Of a stretch of DNA of 64,000 nt, positions 25,198 to 35,800 are shown one piece after another. How positions within the stretch are numbered: position 1 is the first letter of the stretch; each line of letters opens with the position of its first letter. A model generated the notes under the pieces. It did no database searches. It was not told the DNA's origin and worked only from the letters and a program-made list of their open reading frames with translations. The stretch is from NCBI RefSeq assembly GCF_030161435.1, contig NZ_BSSV01000001.1, positions 496,001-560,000 on the forward strand, written 5' to 3'. The position numbers were made by a program, and so were the translations under genes. Source of the stretch: Thalassotalea loyana. GTDB lineage: Bacteria; Pseudomonadota; Gammaproteobacteria; Enterobacterales; Alteromonadaceae.

Positions 25198-25692
25198 ATG
25201 AAAAAAGTTACTGGATTTACACTTATAGAGTTGGTTGTTGTCATTGTTATTTTGGGCATTTTGGCTGCAACTGCAGCGCCTAAATTTATCGATTTGCAAG
25301 ATGATGCCAAAACAGCGACAGTTGAGGCTGCTAAAGGCGCGCTAGAGTCAATGGCTACACTTGTTTACAGCAAGTCGCTCATTATGAATAATGAAAAGTT
25401 AGAAAATGGTAGCGTTGTGGTTGATGGTGTCACTGTAAATACCAAATATGGCTACCCACGCTCTAATGATGCTGCTGCATTAGCTATTATACGAGACAAC
25501 TTATTGCAAGTGTCTGATGATTATGACGTCGTCTTGAATCCAAATAACTTAACGGTTTTTATTTTTCCAAAAGGTGAATATGAGCCTAGTGTATACGGCA
25601 ATCTCAATACGTTTTTGACGCCATGTATTGCAGGATACAACGAACCTCCTAATGAAGGAGATTCACCTGAAATTACCTATAATGCTTGTTAG
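25198..25692 (+). CDS. mshA2: MSHA major pilin paralogue, copy 2
   Basis: A second 164-residue prepilin with leader MKKVTG lies 58 nt after the first. From the cleavage site through DLQDDA its sequence is identical in amino acids to copy 1, but the DNA differs at many third positions. The C-terminal half diverges strongly while keeping the terminal cysteine pair (PCIAGY...YNAC). It may be an alternative or minor subunit. It has its own terminator, and its ribosome site is weak (AT-rich upstream), so expression is probably lower than that of copy 1. Confidence 0.88.
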   Translation: MKKVTGFTLIELVVVIVILGILAATAAPKFIDLQDDAKTATVEAAKGALESMATLVYSKSLIMNNEKLENGSVVVDGVTVNTKYGYPRSNDAAALAIIRDNLLQVSDDYDVVLNPNNLTVFIFPKGEYEPSVYGNLNTFLTPCIAGYNEPPNEGDSPEITYNAC

Positions 25693-25716
25693 GTCAGCAT
25701 TAATGAAACGTTTTAT

Positions 25717-25743
25717 AAAGGAGACTTAGTCTCCTTTTTTATT
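25717..25743 (+). terminator. Intrinsic terminator after mshA copy 2
   Basis: AAAGGAGAC at 25717-25725 pairs with GTCTCCTTT at 25729-25737 over a 3-nt loop, followed by a T run. Minor pilin genes mshC, D, O and P follow, so this terminator would keep pilin mRNA in excess over minor pilin mRNA. Confidence 0.85.
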
Positions 25744-25799
25744 TCTAAAATTTAATAGGCAAATCTTTTCAAAAAGCGTTATTATTCAATTAAGTAAAT

Positions 25800-26261
25800 A
25801 TGTCTGAAAGTCGCATGAAGCAAAACGGTTTTACGCTTATAGAGCTTATAGTCACGATTATTATCTTAGGGATTTTAGCTGTTGTTATTGCCCCTAGATT
25901 TAGTTCGTCTGAAAGCTATCAAGAGCACAGCTATCGCGCGCAAGCGATTTCGCTTATTAGAGCTGTTCAATTGCGAGCCATGCAACAAACGGACAATAGC
26001 TTTAATTGTCACGCAGTTAATATTGCGAGTGATGAGATCTCAAGTGATGATGCTGCGCCATGTAACGTTAATGTACTATCAGTACCGATAGAAAACGGCG
26101 ATGATGTAACGTTTGAATTAGACGGTGGTACAGGCAGTATTGGTTTTGATACTTTTGGTGTGCCACAAGGAGACTGCTCGGGCGGCTGTTTGATCACTAT
26201 CAATGGCGTTGACAACTTAAGCATTCAAATAGAGTCTCAGGGGTATGTCCATGCGATTTAA
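25800..26261 (+). CDS. mshC: MSHA minor pilin MshC
   Basis: The 153-residue prepilin has the leader MSESRMKQNG, is cleaved before Phe and continues FTLIELIVTIIILGILAVV and IAPRFSSSESYQEHSYRAQA. Four cysteines in the C-terminal domain could pair. It follows the mshA terminators and overlaps mshD. The position matches MshC, a minor pilin thought to belong to the initiation complex. Confidence 0.87.
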   Translation: MSESRMKQNGFTLIELIVTIIILGILAVVIAPRFSSSESYQEHSYRAQAISLIRAVQLRAMQQTDNSFNCHAVNIASDEISSDDAAPCNVNVLSVPIENGDDVTFELDGGTGSIGFDTFGVPQGDCSGGCLITINGVDNLSIQIESQGYVHAI

Positions 26262-26805
26262 GCATTCAAAAGGCTTTACCTTAGTCGAGATTATCATTGG
26301 CATCGTTGTTATCTCATTATCCTTTTCTATAATTTCAACGCTTGTGTTACCTGCAACAGAACAAAGTGCTGACCAGGTTCAACAGATCAAAGCAGCAGAG
26401 CTGGGGCAGTCGCTTTTAACGGAGATTTTGGGTAAAGCTTATGATGAGCAGCCAGGAATCTCCGGTGGCTCATATCGTTGTAATGATAATGGCCAACCAA
26501 ACTGTACAACTAGCTTAGGAGCTGAGTCTGGAGAGACACGCAATAACTATGACGATGTTGATGATTATGATGCAATCAACAATTTAGCAGGCGCAAATAT
26601 CCAAAATGCGTTAGGCGAAGATTTGGGGAATTATTATCTCGGTTTTGTTGTAAATGTGTCGGTGATTTACGATGGTGATTTTAATGGGCTTGAAGATTAT
26701 GCCGATACAGGGGCAAGTAACCAGCTCGCAAAATTGGTTACTGTTGAGATTACAACACCAAGTGAGCAAGTGATTAGTTTTTCCGGTTATAGGACTAATT
26801 ACTAA
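26251..26805 (+). CDS. mshD: MSHA minor pilin MshD
   Basis: The 184-residue prepilin-like protein starts MRFKHSKG, with cleavage before Phe in FTLVEIIIGIVVISLSFSI. The mature part carries an acidic Asp/Asn-rich stretch (near residues 85-105). I prefer the ATG at 26251 to the in-frame one at 26245 because AGGGG at 26239-26243 then lies at the ideal distance of 7 nt. The gene overlaps the end of mshC and shares one base with mshO. Confidence 0.87.
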   Translation: MRFKHSKGFTLVEIIIGIVVISLSFSIISTLVLPATEQSADQVQQIKAAELGQSLLTEILGKAYDEQPGISGGSYRCNDNGQPNCTTSLGAESGETRNNYDDVDDYDAINNLAGANIQNALGEDLGNYYLGFVVNVSVIYDGDFNGLEDYADTGASNQLAKLVTVEITTPSEQVISFSGYRTNY

Positions 26806-27602
26806 TGCGTATTATTGCCAAAGGCTTTACATTAATCGAACTTGTTACCGTGATGGTGCTTCTGGGCGTTCTTTCTGTTGGTATTTCTGGTTTTATTGGT
26901 GTCACAACGCAAATCTATGTTGACGTAACAACTCGTGATGAGTTGATTTCAAGTGCACGGTTTTCTATTGAACGACTCAATCGTGAAGTTCGAGGTGCAT
27001 TGCCCAATAGTATTCGAACATTAAACAATGATCGTTGTATTGAGTTTACTCCTGCACCATTAAGCGCCGTTTATACTGAGCTAAGTGTGGCACCTGACGC
27101 ACAAAGTGATGAAATAAACTTTATCCGTTTTTTCAACGATGGCGTTAATTTATATAACAATAATTTAGATGTTATCGTTTATCCGTTGTCGCCAAATGAT
27201 GTTTACAACGATACAAGCAAACGAGCAAGCATTGATAGCCTTAGCCAGGTAGGTAATGAATGGACATTAACGTTAACGGCTGACAAACAGTTTCCTGAAC
27301 ATTCCCCAACATCACGTATTTATTTTGTTGATTCACCCGTTGCATATTGCATTGATGCTAATGCACTTGGCGAAAATGGGAAGTTGTATCGACACCAAGG
27401 TTATAGTGGGTATAGCAATGGTATTCCAAACAATACCGGTGTGTTGATGGCTGAATCCATTGATATTACAAGCGGTATTCCTTTTCGTTATGCCGAGGCA
27501 ACACGATTAAGAAATGCCATTGTATTAATCAATATGACATTTGCTGCCAATGATGAATCGATAAGCTTTAACAATGAAATCCAGGTGCCTAATGTTCCGT
27601 AA
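26805..27602 (+). CDS. mshO: MSHA minor pilin MshO
   Basis: The 265-residue prepilin-like protein has a short leader (MRIIAKG) and FTLIELVTVMVLLGVLSVG. A large C-terminal domain with cysteines near residues 76 and 183 follows. It corresponds to the GspJ/PilW-type large minor pilin position. It starts on the last base of the mshD stop codon and overlaps mshP by 11 nt. Confidence 0.87.
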   Translation: MRIIAKGFTLIELVTVMVLLGVLSVGISGFIGVTTQIYVDVTTRDELISSARFSIERLNREVRGALPNSIRTLNNDRCIEFTPAPLSAVYTELSVAPDAQSDEINFIRFFNDGVNLYNNNLDVIVYPLSPNDVYNDTSKRASIDSLSQVGNEWTLTLTADKQFPEHSPTSRIYFVDSPVAYCIDANALGENGKLYRHQGYSGYSNGIPNNTGVLMAESIDITSGIPFRYAEATRLRNAIVLINMTFAANDESISFNNEIQVPNVP

Positions 27603-28065
27603 TAATGTAGTGCCCAATAGATTTAACAGCCAATCAGGCAGTATGCTTATTATTGCTATATTTATTATGGTTGTGATGTTATTAATTGGTGCAGCCATGG
27701 TGAATATTCTTACGACCAGTGGCCAAACTGTCGCGTATGAAGTTTCCGGAACTCGTTCATATTCTGCTGCAAACTCTGGTGCACAAATTAAATTGACTGA
27801 AATATTTCCGTTAGATGATGGCAGTAATAATGGTGAGGCTAAAATGTGTGATGGCGCCGACCTTTTCAGTGCAGCGTCATCAAGCTCAAATCAAACCTAT
27901 CAAATTATTGTTGATCACAATCAAAACCGCTGTAATGTCGCGGTTACGTGTGAAGACTTCCATCACGATAATGTGACTTACTATCAAATCTCGAGCACAG
28001 CGACCTGTAGCTTGGGGGCTGATACTACGTCTAGAACTGTGATTATAGAAGCACGGAGTTTGTAG
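27592..28065 (+). CDS. mshP: MSHA minor pilin MshP
   Basis: The 157-residue protein resembles the PilX/GspK-type minor pilin, with hydrophobic segment GSMLIIAIFIMVVMLLIGAA. Cysteines in its C-terminal part may form disulfides. The ATG at 27592, behind AGGTG, is chosen over an in-frame ATG at 27574. It is the last MSHA gene here: no mshQ follows before mreB, unlike in Vibrio. Confidence 0.82.
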   Translation: MFRNNVVPNRFNSQSGSMLIIAIFIMVVMLLIGAAMVNILTTSGQTVAYEVSGTRSYSAANSGAQIKLTEIFPLDDGSNNGEAKMCDGADLFSAASSSSNQTYQIIVDHNQNRCNVAVTCEDFHHDNVTYYQISSTATCSLGADTTSRTVIIEARSL

Positions 28066-28297
28066 CAAGCTAACCACTGTTCTCTTTTCTTTTGAACGTG
28101 TGTTCCTTGATATTTAACATAGAGTTTTGAGGTTTTTGCTAAGAATTTTGCACTAACCGCTATTTTTCATATTTTTTTTCAATTTTTTGAATTTATCCTG
28201 CCACATCTGAGCCAAGGTGGGGTATGATGTCGGATAATTTCGTAAAAAAAATTGTAGCTGTTGATGGCAACGTAAAAGTTGATAAATCAGCATGTAA

Positions 28298-29356
<1,059 letters not shown>

Positions 29357-29425
29357 GTCCTTTTGCCGAGTAAGTTTGGCAGAACACACCTTCTAGCAGT
29401 TAATCAAAAAGGCGATTCGAACTGA

Positions 29426-30298
29426 ATGAATCCTATCTTTAAACATGGCCCTTCAGCACAGCACCGACTAGTTTTGGTGCTTTGTTGTTCTATGCTGTTG
29501 ATATTTTTTGATCATAAAATGCATAGTTTTGATACGGTTCGTGGTTACTTACAATCCATGGTCAGCCCTCTACAGTATGTCGCGAATGCGCCAAAGCAAT
29601 TGATGAATTGGGCGGTTGAAAATCTTGCGACTAGAAAGCTTCTAGTTGAAGAAAATCAATACTATAAGTCGCAACAATTATTGTTCAACGAACAAGCGAT
29701 GCAATTGGATATTCTACGCAGTGAAAATGCGCGTTTACGCTCCTTACTAGCCTCACCCGTGCGACCTGAAGTCAAGAAAATGGTTGCCGAGATTCTAGCG
29801 GTTGACACCGATCCTTATAGCCATCAGATATTAATCAATAAAGGTCTGAATGATAATGTTTATGAAGGTCAGCCGGTTATTGACGATTTAGGCGTCGTTG
29901 GTCAGGTATTGCATGCTGGAGCAACTAACAGCCGAATATTATTAATTTCAGATGTTAGTCATGCGATTCCGTTGCGTATCCAGCGTAATGGCGTTCGTGT
30001 TATTGCTTCGGGCAGTGGTAATATCAGCCGACTAATTGTGAATCATGTGCCCCATAGTACAGATATTGTCGAGGGTGACGTCCTCGTTACTTCGGGTTTA
30101 GGCGGTAAGTTTCCTGAAGGTTACCCCGTAGCTCAGGTGGTTTTTGTTCAAAAAGATGAGACACGCGCATTTGCTCAAGTCATTGCCAAGCCTATCGCTC
30201 AGATAGACAGGTTGCGTTATATGCTTTTACTTTGGCCTGAACCAGTAGAGGCATTTGCTTCACCAACGGCGTCCATTGAGAGTGAGGCGAGTAATTAA
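29426..30298 (+). CDS. mreC: Rod-shape-determining protein MreC
   Basis: The 290-residue bitopic protein has one TM segment (about 17-32), a coiled coil (about 70-108) and a beta-rich periplasmic domain. That domain holds the family motifs INKGLNDNVYEGQPVIDDLGVVGQV and LLISDVSHAIPLRI. MreC activates the PBP2-RodA elongasome. It follows mreB by 69 nt and precedes mreD by 1 nt. Confidence 0.97.
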   Translation: MNPIFKHGPSAQHRLVLVLCCSMLLIFFDHKMHSFDTVRGYLQSMVSPLQYVANAPKQLMNWAVENLATRKLLVEENQYYKSQQLLFNEQAMQLDILRSENARLRSLLASPVRPEVKKMVAEILAVDTDPYSHQILINKGLNDNVYEGQPVIDDLGVVGQVLHAGATNSRILLISDVSHAIPLRIQRNGVRVIASGSGNISRLIVNHVPHSTDIVEGDVLVTSGLGGKFPEGYPVAQVVFVQKDETRAFAQVIAKPIAQIDRLRYMLLLWPEPVEAFASPTASIESEASN

Positions 30299-30299
30299 G

Positions 30300-30779
30300 A
30301 TGTTTGCACATAATGGCGTTATTATATTACTGACACTGCTGCTTTCTCTCATCGCAGCTATTATGCCGATGCCAATTAGTATTGATACCTTTCGCCCAGA
30401 CTGGGTGTTAGTGGTGACGATGTATTGGGCAATCGCTCTACCAATTCGCGTAAATGTGATTACTGCATGGGTTATGGGGTTATTGTTAGACATTTTACTT
30501 GGTTCTATTCTCGGTATTCATGCTGCGGCGATGGCGATGACTATATACATTGCTTCGGGCAACTTTCAAAAAATTCGTAATTTCTCATTGTGGCAACAAT
30601 CGCTCGTGATTGGAGTGCTAGCTGCGCTTTATCATCTGATCGTATTCTGGCTTCAGCGTTTATTAACCGATGTCGTTTTTCTTCCAAGCTATTTATACCC
30701 CGTGATTACCTCGATGATTTTATGGCCTTGGGCATTTTTATTATTAAGAAAAACGCGTCAACACTTTAAGATCAAATAA
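30300..30779 (+). CDS. mreD: Rod-shape-determining protein MreD
   Basis: The 159-residue polytopic membrane protein has about five TM segments. The FRPDWVLVVTMYWAIALP segment and GLLLDILLGSILGIHA mark the MreD family. The ATG at 30300 gives the usual length; an in-frame TTG at 30255 would lie inside mreC. It follows the mreC stop by 1 nt, so translation is coupled. Confidence 0.95.
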   Translation: MFAHNGVIILLTLLLSLIAAIMPMPISIDTFRPDWVLVVTMYWAIALPIRVNVITAWVMGLLLDILLGSILGIHAAAMAMTIYIASGNFQKIRNFSLWQQSLVIGVLAALYHLIVFWLQRLLTDVVFLPSYLYPVITSMILWPWAFLLLRKTRQHFKIK

Positions 30780-30791
30780 AGGCTTATCTTT

Positions 30792-31391
30792 ATGTCAGCT
30801 TCTATTCATCCAAGCCCTTCTATTTTACTCGCGTCAAACTCACCAAGACGCAAAGAGTTACTTACGCAATTGGGCTATGTATTTACTAGTAAAGGTAGTG
30901 ATATAGATGAGTCTGTTAATGTAAACGAAAGCGCAGTTGAATATGTTGAGCGAATGGCTGTTCAGAAGGCGTTAGTGCAGGCTAATGATGAAAATACGGT
31001 GGTTATCGGTTCAGATACGTCCGTTGTTTGTGGTGATGAAATCCTTGGAAAACCAAAGGATTACGATGATGCAAAGCGAATGTTAGAGATGCTCTCAGGT
31101 AACACGCATCAAGTGCTAACATCGATCGCTGTTGTTAAAGGAGCTGATGTCAGTGTTCGCGTTGTGACAACAGATGTTACATTTAAAACGCTTACAGATT
31201 CTGAAATTCTGAACTATTGGCAAACAGGTGAGCCAAAAGATAAAGCAGGTAGTTACGGCATTCAAGGGATTGCCGGTCAATTTGTTACCTGTATAAAAGG
31301 TAGTTATTCAGCGGTTGTTGGTCTACCGTTATATGAGACGGCGCAACTTCTTGCCAAACATGGCTGTCCAACAGTTGTGATGCAAAGCTAG
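30792..31391 (+). CDS. maf: Maf-like nucleoside triphosphate pyrophosphatase
   Basis: The 199-residue protein is a Maf/YhdE-type nucleotide pyrophosphatase that hydrolyses dTTP/UTP and modified relatives to the monophosphates. It has the Maf signatures LLASNSPRRKELLTQLG near the start, VIGSDTSVVCGDEILGKP and DKAGSYGIQG. The position between mreD and rng matches E. coli yhdE. Confidence 0.95.
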   Translation: MSASIHPSPSILLASNSPRRKELLTQLGYVFTSKGSDIDESVNVNESAVEYVERMAVQKALVQANDENTVVIGSDTSVVCGDEILGKPKDYDDAKRMLEMLSGNTHQVLTSIAVVKGADVSVRVVTTDVTFKTLTDSEILNYWQTGEPKDKAGSYGIQGIAGQFVTCIKGSYSAVVGLPLYETAQLLAKHGCPTVVMQS

Positions 31392-31399
31392 GTGGTTTA

Positions 31400-32866
31400 A
31401 TGAGTGGTGAACTATTAGTCAATGTCACGCCAAGTGAAACACGTGTTGCTTTAATTGAGAACGGTGTTTTACAAGAGGTTCATATTGAGCGTGAAGCTAA
31501 ACGAGGTTTAGTTGGTAATATTTATCTGGGCAAGGTCATTCGTGTATTGCCAGGAATGCAAGCAGCTTTTGTCGATATAAATTTAGATCGTGCTGCGTTT
31601 TTACATGCGGCAGATATCAATTCCAAGTTAATGACGAATGAGTCGAGTGAAGATGGACAAAGTGTTCCTGATATTCGTTCACTCGTACACGAAGGTCAGT
31701 TGTTAATGGTGCAGGTAGTAAAAGACCCGCTTGGTACGAAAGGTGCTCGTTTAACTACGGATATTACCATTGCGTCACGATATTTAGTACTTATGCCCGA
31801 CGCGAGCCATGCTGGTATTTCTCAGCGAATTGAAGATGTAAATGAGCGTCAACGACTAAAAGACTTAGTGACTCCGTACTGTGATGATACTCATGGTTAT
31901 ATTGTTAGAACGGCCGCCGAAGGTGCGGGCGAACAAGAAATTCAGCATGATGCCGAGTTTTTGCGCCGGGTTTGGCATAAGGTTATGGAGCGAAAAAAAC
32001 GTCGACAGACCAAAGCGCCAATTTATCAGGATTTGTCACTCGCATTTCGTGTGGTGCGTGATTTTGTCGGCATTGAGTTAGAACGAGTTAGGATTGATTC
32101 TAAATTAACGTTTGATCAGTTAATGGAGTTTACGCAGGAATTTGTACCAGAGTTGTCAAAAGTACTTGAGTATTACCCTGGTGAACGACCAATATTCGAT
32201 TTATTTGACGTTGAAGCAGAGATCCAAAGAGCGCTTCAAAGAAAGATAGAGTTAAAGTCAGGCGGTTACTTGATTATTGATCAAACCGAAGCAATGACAA
32301 CTATTGATATCAATACCGGCGCATTTGTTGGTCATCGAAATCTTGATGAGACCATTTTCAATACCAATATTGAAGCAACGCAGGCCATTGCCCGACAGCT
32401 ACGATTAAGAAATCTAGGCGGTATTATAATCATCGATTTTATTGATATGACAATTGATGATCATAAAAAACGAGTACTTCATAGTCTTGAGGCGGCTTTA
32501 TCTAAAGATAAAGTGAAATTTAGTGTTCATGACTTCTCACCACTTGGCTTGGTGCAAATGACACGAAAAAGGACACGAGAGAGTTTAGAACATATCCTGT
32601 GTGGAGAGTGTCCGTCATGCCAAGGTCGAGGCCAAATTAAAACTGTTGAAACCGTTTGCTATGAAATTTTACGAGAAATTGTTCGTGTCAATCGCGCGTA
32701 TGATTCAGATAAATTTATTGTTTATGCGTCTCCTGCCGTCAGTGAAGCGTTAATTGACGACGAATATCACCATCTTGCTGAGACTGAAGTGTTTATTGGT
32801 AAACAAGTTAAAATTCAAACCGAATCGCTCTATAACCAAGAGCAATTTGATGTGGTAATGATGTAA
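31400..32866 (+). CDS. rng: Ribonuclease G
   Basis: RNase G is an RNase E-family endonuclease that trims the 5' end of 16S rRNA and cuts some mRNAs. The 488-residue protein has the S1 domain (about 35-125), the RNase E/G catalytic core with IDINTGAFVG near 312, and the Zn-link-type CGECPSCQGRG near residue 400. It lacks the long scaffold tail of RNase E. It lies 8 nt after maf and 2 nt before yhdP. Confidence 0.96.
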   Translation: MSGELLVNVTPSETRVALIENGVLQEVHIEREAKRGLVGNIYLGKVIRVLPGMQAAFVDINLDRAAFLHAADINSKLMTNESSEDGQSVPDIRSLVHEGQLLMVQVVKDPLGTKGARLTTDITIASRYLVLMPDASHAGISQRIEDVNERQRLKDLVTPYCDDTHGYIVRTAAEGAGEQEIQHDAEFLRRVWHKVMERKKRRQTKAPIYQDLSLAFRVVRDFVGIELERVRIDSKLTFDQLMEFTQEFVPELSKVLEYYPGERPIFDLFDVEAEIQRALQRKIELKSGGYLIIDQTEAMTTIDINTGAFVGHRNLDETIFNTNIEATQAIARQLRLRNLGGIIIIDFIDMTIDDHKKRVLHSLEAALSKDKVKFSVHDFSPLGLVQMTRKRTRESLEHILCGECPSCQGRGQIKTVETVCYEILREIVRVNRAYDSDKFIVYASPAVSEALIDDEYHHLAETEVFIGKQVKIQTESLYNQEQFDVVMM

Positions 32867-32868
32867 TT

Positions 32869-35800
32869 ATGAGTGGTTCGAGAATATTAAATCGCTGGCT
32901 AAACCGACTATTTAAAGTAGTTGCGGTTTTTCTGGTGCTTTTTGCAGTTATTCTCTCTAGCGCTCGTTTGTTATTGCCATATGCTGATAACTATCGTGTT
33001 GAACTACAAGATTACTTAAATAAACAATTAAACGCTGATATTGAGATTGGCGGATTAACCATTGGGTGGTCGGGTACTGGACCAACAATGGTGGCGCAGA
33101 ATGTGAAACTGGTCGAAATTGCCGGACTAAAAATTGACGTTGCAAACTTTGGCTTTGAACTCGATTTTTGGTCAAGCATCCTGAGCCAAAAACTGGTATC
33201 GAGCCAGTTTGATATTCATGGTTTAACTGCACAGCTTGAACCAGAGTTACTTGAAAGTAGCGATGCGAAAACGGATGTCGTTGAAGTCATCGAAACCATC
33301 GCTGATGTTTTCTTAACGCAAATTCCCCATGTCACTACTCGCGATAGCCGACTCATTGTTATAGAAGACGACCAACAGCGCTCTTTGATTATTTCTAAGT
33401 TGCGCTGGCAAAATATTGGCGACAAACATAAGGGTGAGGGTGAGATTATTGTTGATGGCGTTTCGTCTAACAATTTAAAACTTCAACTTGCTTTTACAGG
33501 CAAGGAGCTAGATGAGCTCTCTGGGCAAGCTTATGTTGAAGCTAACAATATTGATGTTACTCCATGGCTTCAACGGGTTTTGTCGATAAAAACTGACACT
33601 GTCGATTCGCAGATTAATTTCCAAGTATGGCAAACCATTACCAATGGTATGCCTGATTTATTGCAAATTGAATTTGGTGAGAGTGACTTTGTTTGGCAAA
33701 CAGAGGACGCACCACAGCGATTAGTGGTCAACAAAGGCCAAATTGTTGGACATTATAATGAGACTCGCCAGCAATTTGATTTAGCCTCAAATAACATCGA
33801 ATGGCAAACGAATGGCAATCAGCATGTCCCTCTTGCATTTTATCTTGAAGCTCAAAAAGAGTCCGTATTTAGTTACCTTTCAAGTGTCGATGTTGCAGGC
33901 GTAAATACTGTTGTATCGCTATTGGCACCAAAGCCTGAAACTAAGGCGTTATTAACTAACCTAGCGCCTCAAGGGGTACTAACTGACGTTTACGTACGTT
34001 TTGATGGTGATGTTAAGTTGGTTGCTGATTTGGAAGGCTTTGGCAACAAATATGCTAATGGCATTCCTGCGACATCAGGCTTGTTTGCAAGCATTGCCCA
34101 CCATAATAACAACACCGCAATTACCTTGAGTGCTAGTGACAGCGCACTGGACTTTGAAGATGGCTTTTATCGCCCAATTCCCTATCAAGCACTGTCGTCA
34201 AATATCCAAATAAGTAATCAAGGCAATGGTCTAAAGATTAAAGCTAAAGCGCTTAAATTCTTATCAAGTGAGCTTAAACTCGACGGTGAGTTAGCACTTG
34301 ATTTGCCTAAGAATGAAGCGCCGGGAATGTCATTGGTTGCGAATATTCGCGATGTTGATGCGTCGAATGCTCGCTACTACTATCCGTTAAAGACCATGAC
34401 TAACAACCTCGTCGGTTATCTGGAAAATGGTATTGTTGCAGGGAAAATTCCGCTTGCTACCGTTATTTATCAAGGAAAATTTAAAGATTTTCCGTTTAAT
34501 GAAAACCAAGGTGTTTTCAGCGTTAAAGCAGAGCTCCAAGACGCGATATTTAAGTTTGATAGTCAGTGGCCTGCCATCCATAAAATGGATGCTCATTTAG
34601 ACTTTACTAATAATTCAATGATGATTACCGCACGCAAAGGTGATTTGTCAGGTCTCAATGTTGATCAAGTCGTCGCGAAGATTGACGAATTGAAAGGGGC
34701 CAGTGTTTTGATTGTTGATGCTGGTATTGATCGTCAATCAGCACAAAATGTTCACACTTTGCTCTCACAAAGCCCTATGCAAGATTCTGTTGCCAAAGTG
34801 CTGGAACAGTTGAAAATATCGCAACCGATTTCAGGTCGCTTCAATTTGAATTTACCGTTGAAGGATACAGAAGCTGTTGTCGCTAGTGGTGATGTTTTCT
34901 TTGACAACAATCATATAGCGCTTGATGCCCCTAATATGTTGTTCGATCGGGTAAATGGCCATTTACGCTTTGAAAATGACAAAATAAACGTAGATGAATT
35001 GTCTCTAGATTGGCGAGGTAAGCCAATCAGGTTAACCGCGATAGGTGAACAGAAAGACAACTTTTATCAAACGAATATTGATTTTGATGCGATATGGTTG
35101 CAAAACCACTGGCAATCAGAGATACCTCACCACCTAACACCTTATATGGAAGGACAGTTAGCTTGGCAAGGACAACTAAAACTATTCAATGTTGATGGTG
35201 GTGGCTTCAATTACCAACTGAATGCCAAGTCCGATTTAGCCGGTGGACAACTTAACTTCCCTGAGCCTTATATGCTTTTATCAGAGCAAACTAAGCCATT
35301 AGTCGTCAATGTAGATGGAGATAGTAACAGCTCTACAATCGATGCCGTACTGGGCGATAACTTAAGTTTTTATGGGGTACTAGCTCACGAAAGTGCGAGC
35401 TTTAACCGTGCTCATTTGATCCTTGGTGAAGAGAAAATGATGTTGCCAACGGATGGCTTTCACATCACAACAAAAATCGATGATGCCTTGTTTACTCAAT
35501 GGCAGCCATTTGTCCGAGATATTATTGAGTCAGTTGACGAAATTAAGTCACAAAATAGTGAAAGTTCCACGCCTTTGCTTGAAAAGCCTGAGCGTATTCG
35601 AGGCACGATAAACCGTTTAGATTTATGGGGACATCAATTATCAGATGTATCGTTCAATATTTTTGATAAATCCAATTGGTGGTTGTTACAACTTAACGCC
35701 AAAGAAGGCCGAAGCCAGGTTAAGTTTTATCCTGATTGGTATGAACAAGGTGTTGACGTTAATATCGATTTCCTCAATCTCCCAGTACAACAAAATGTTG

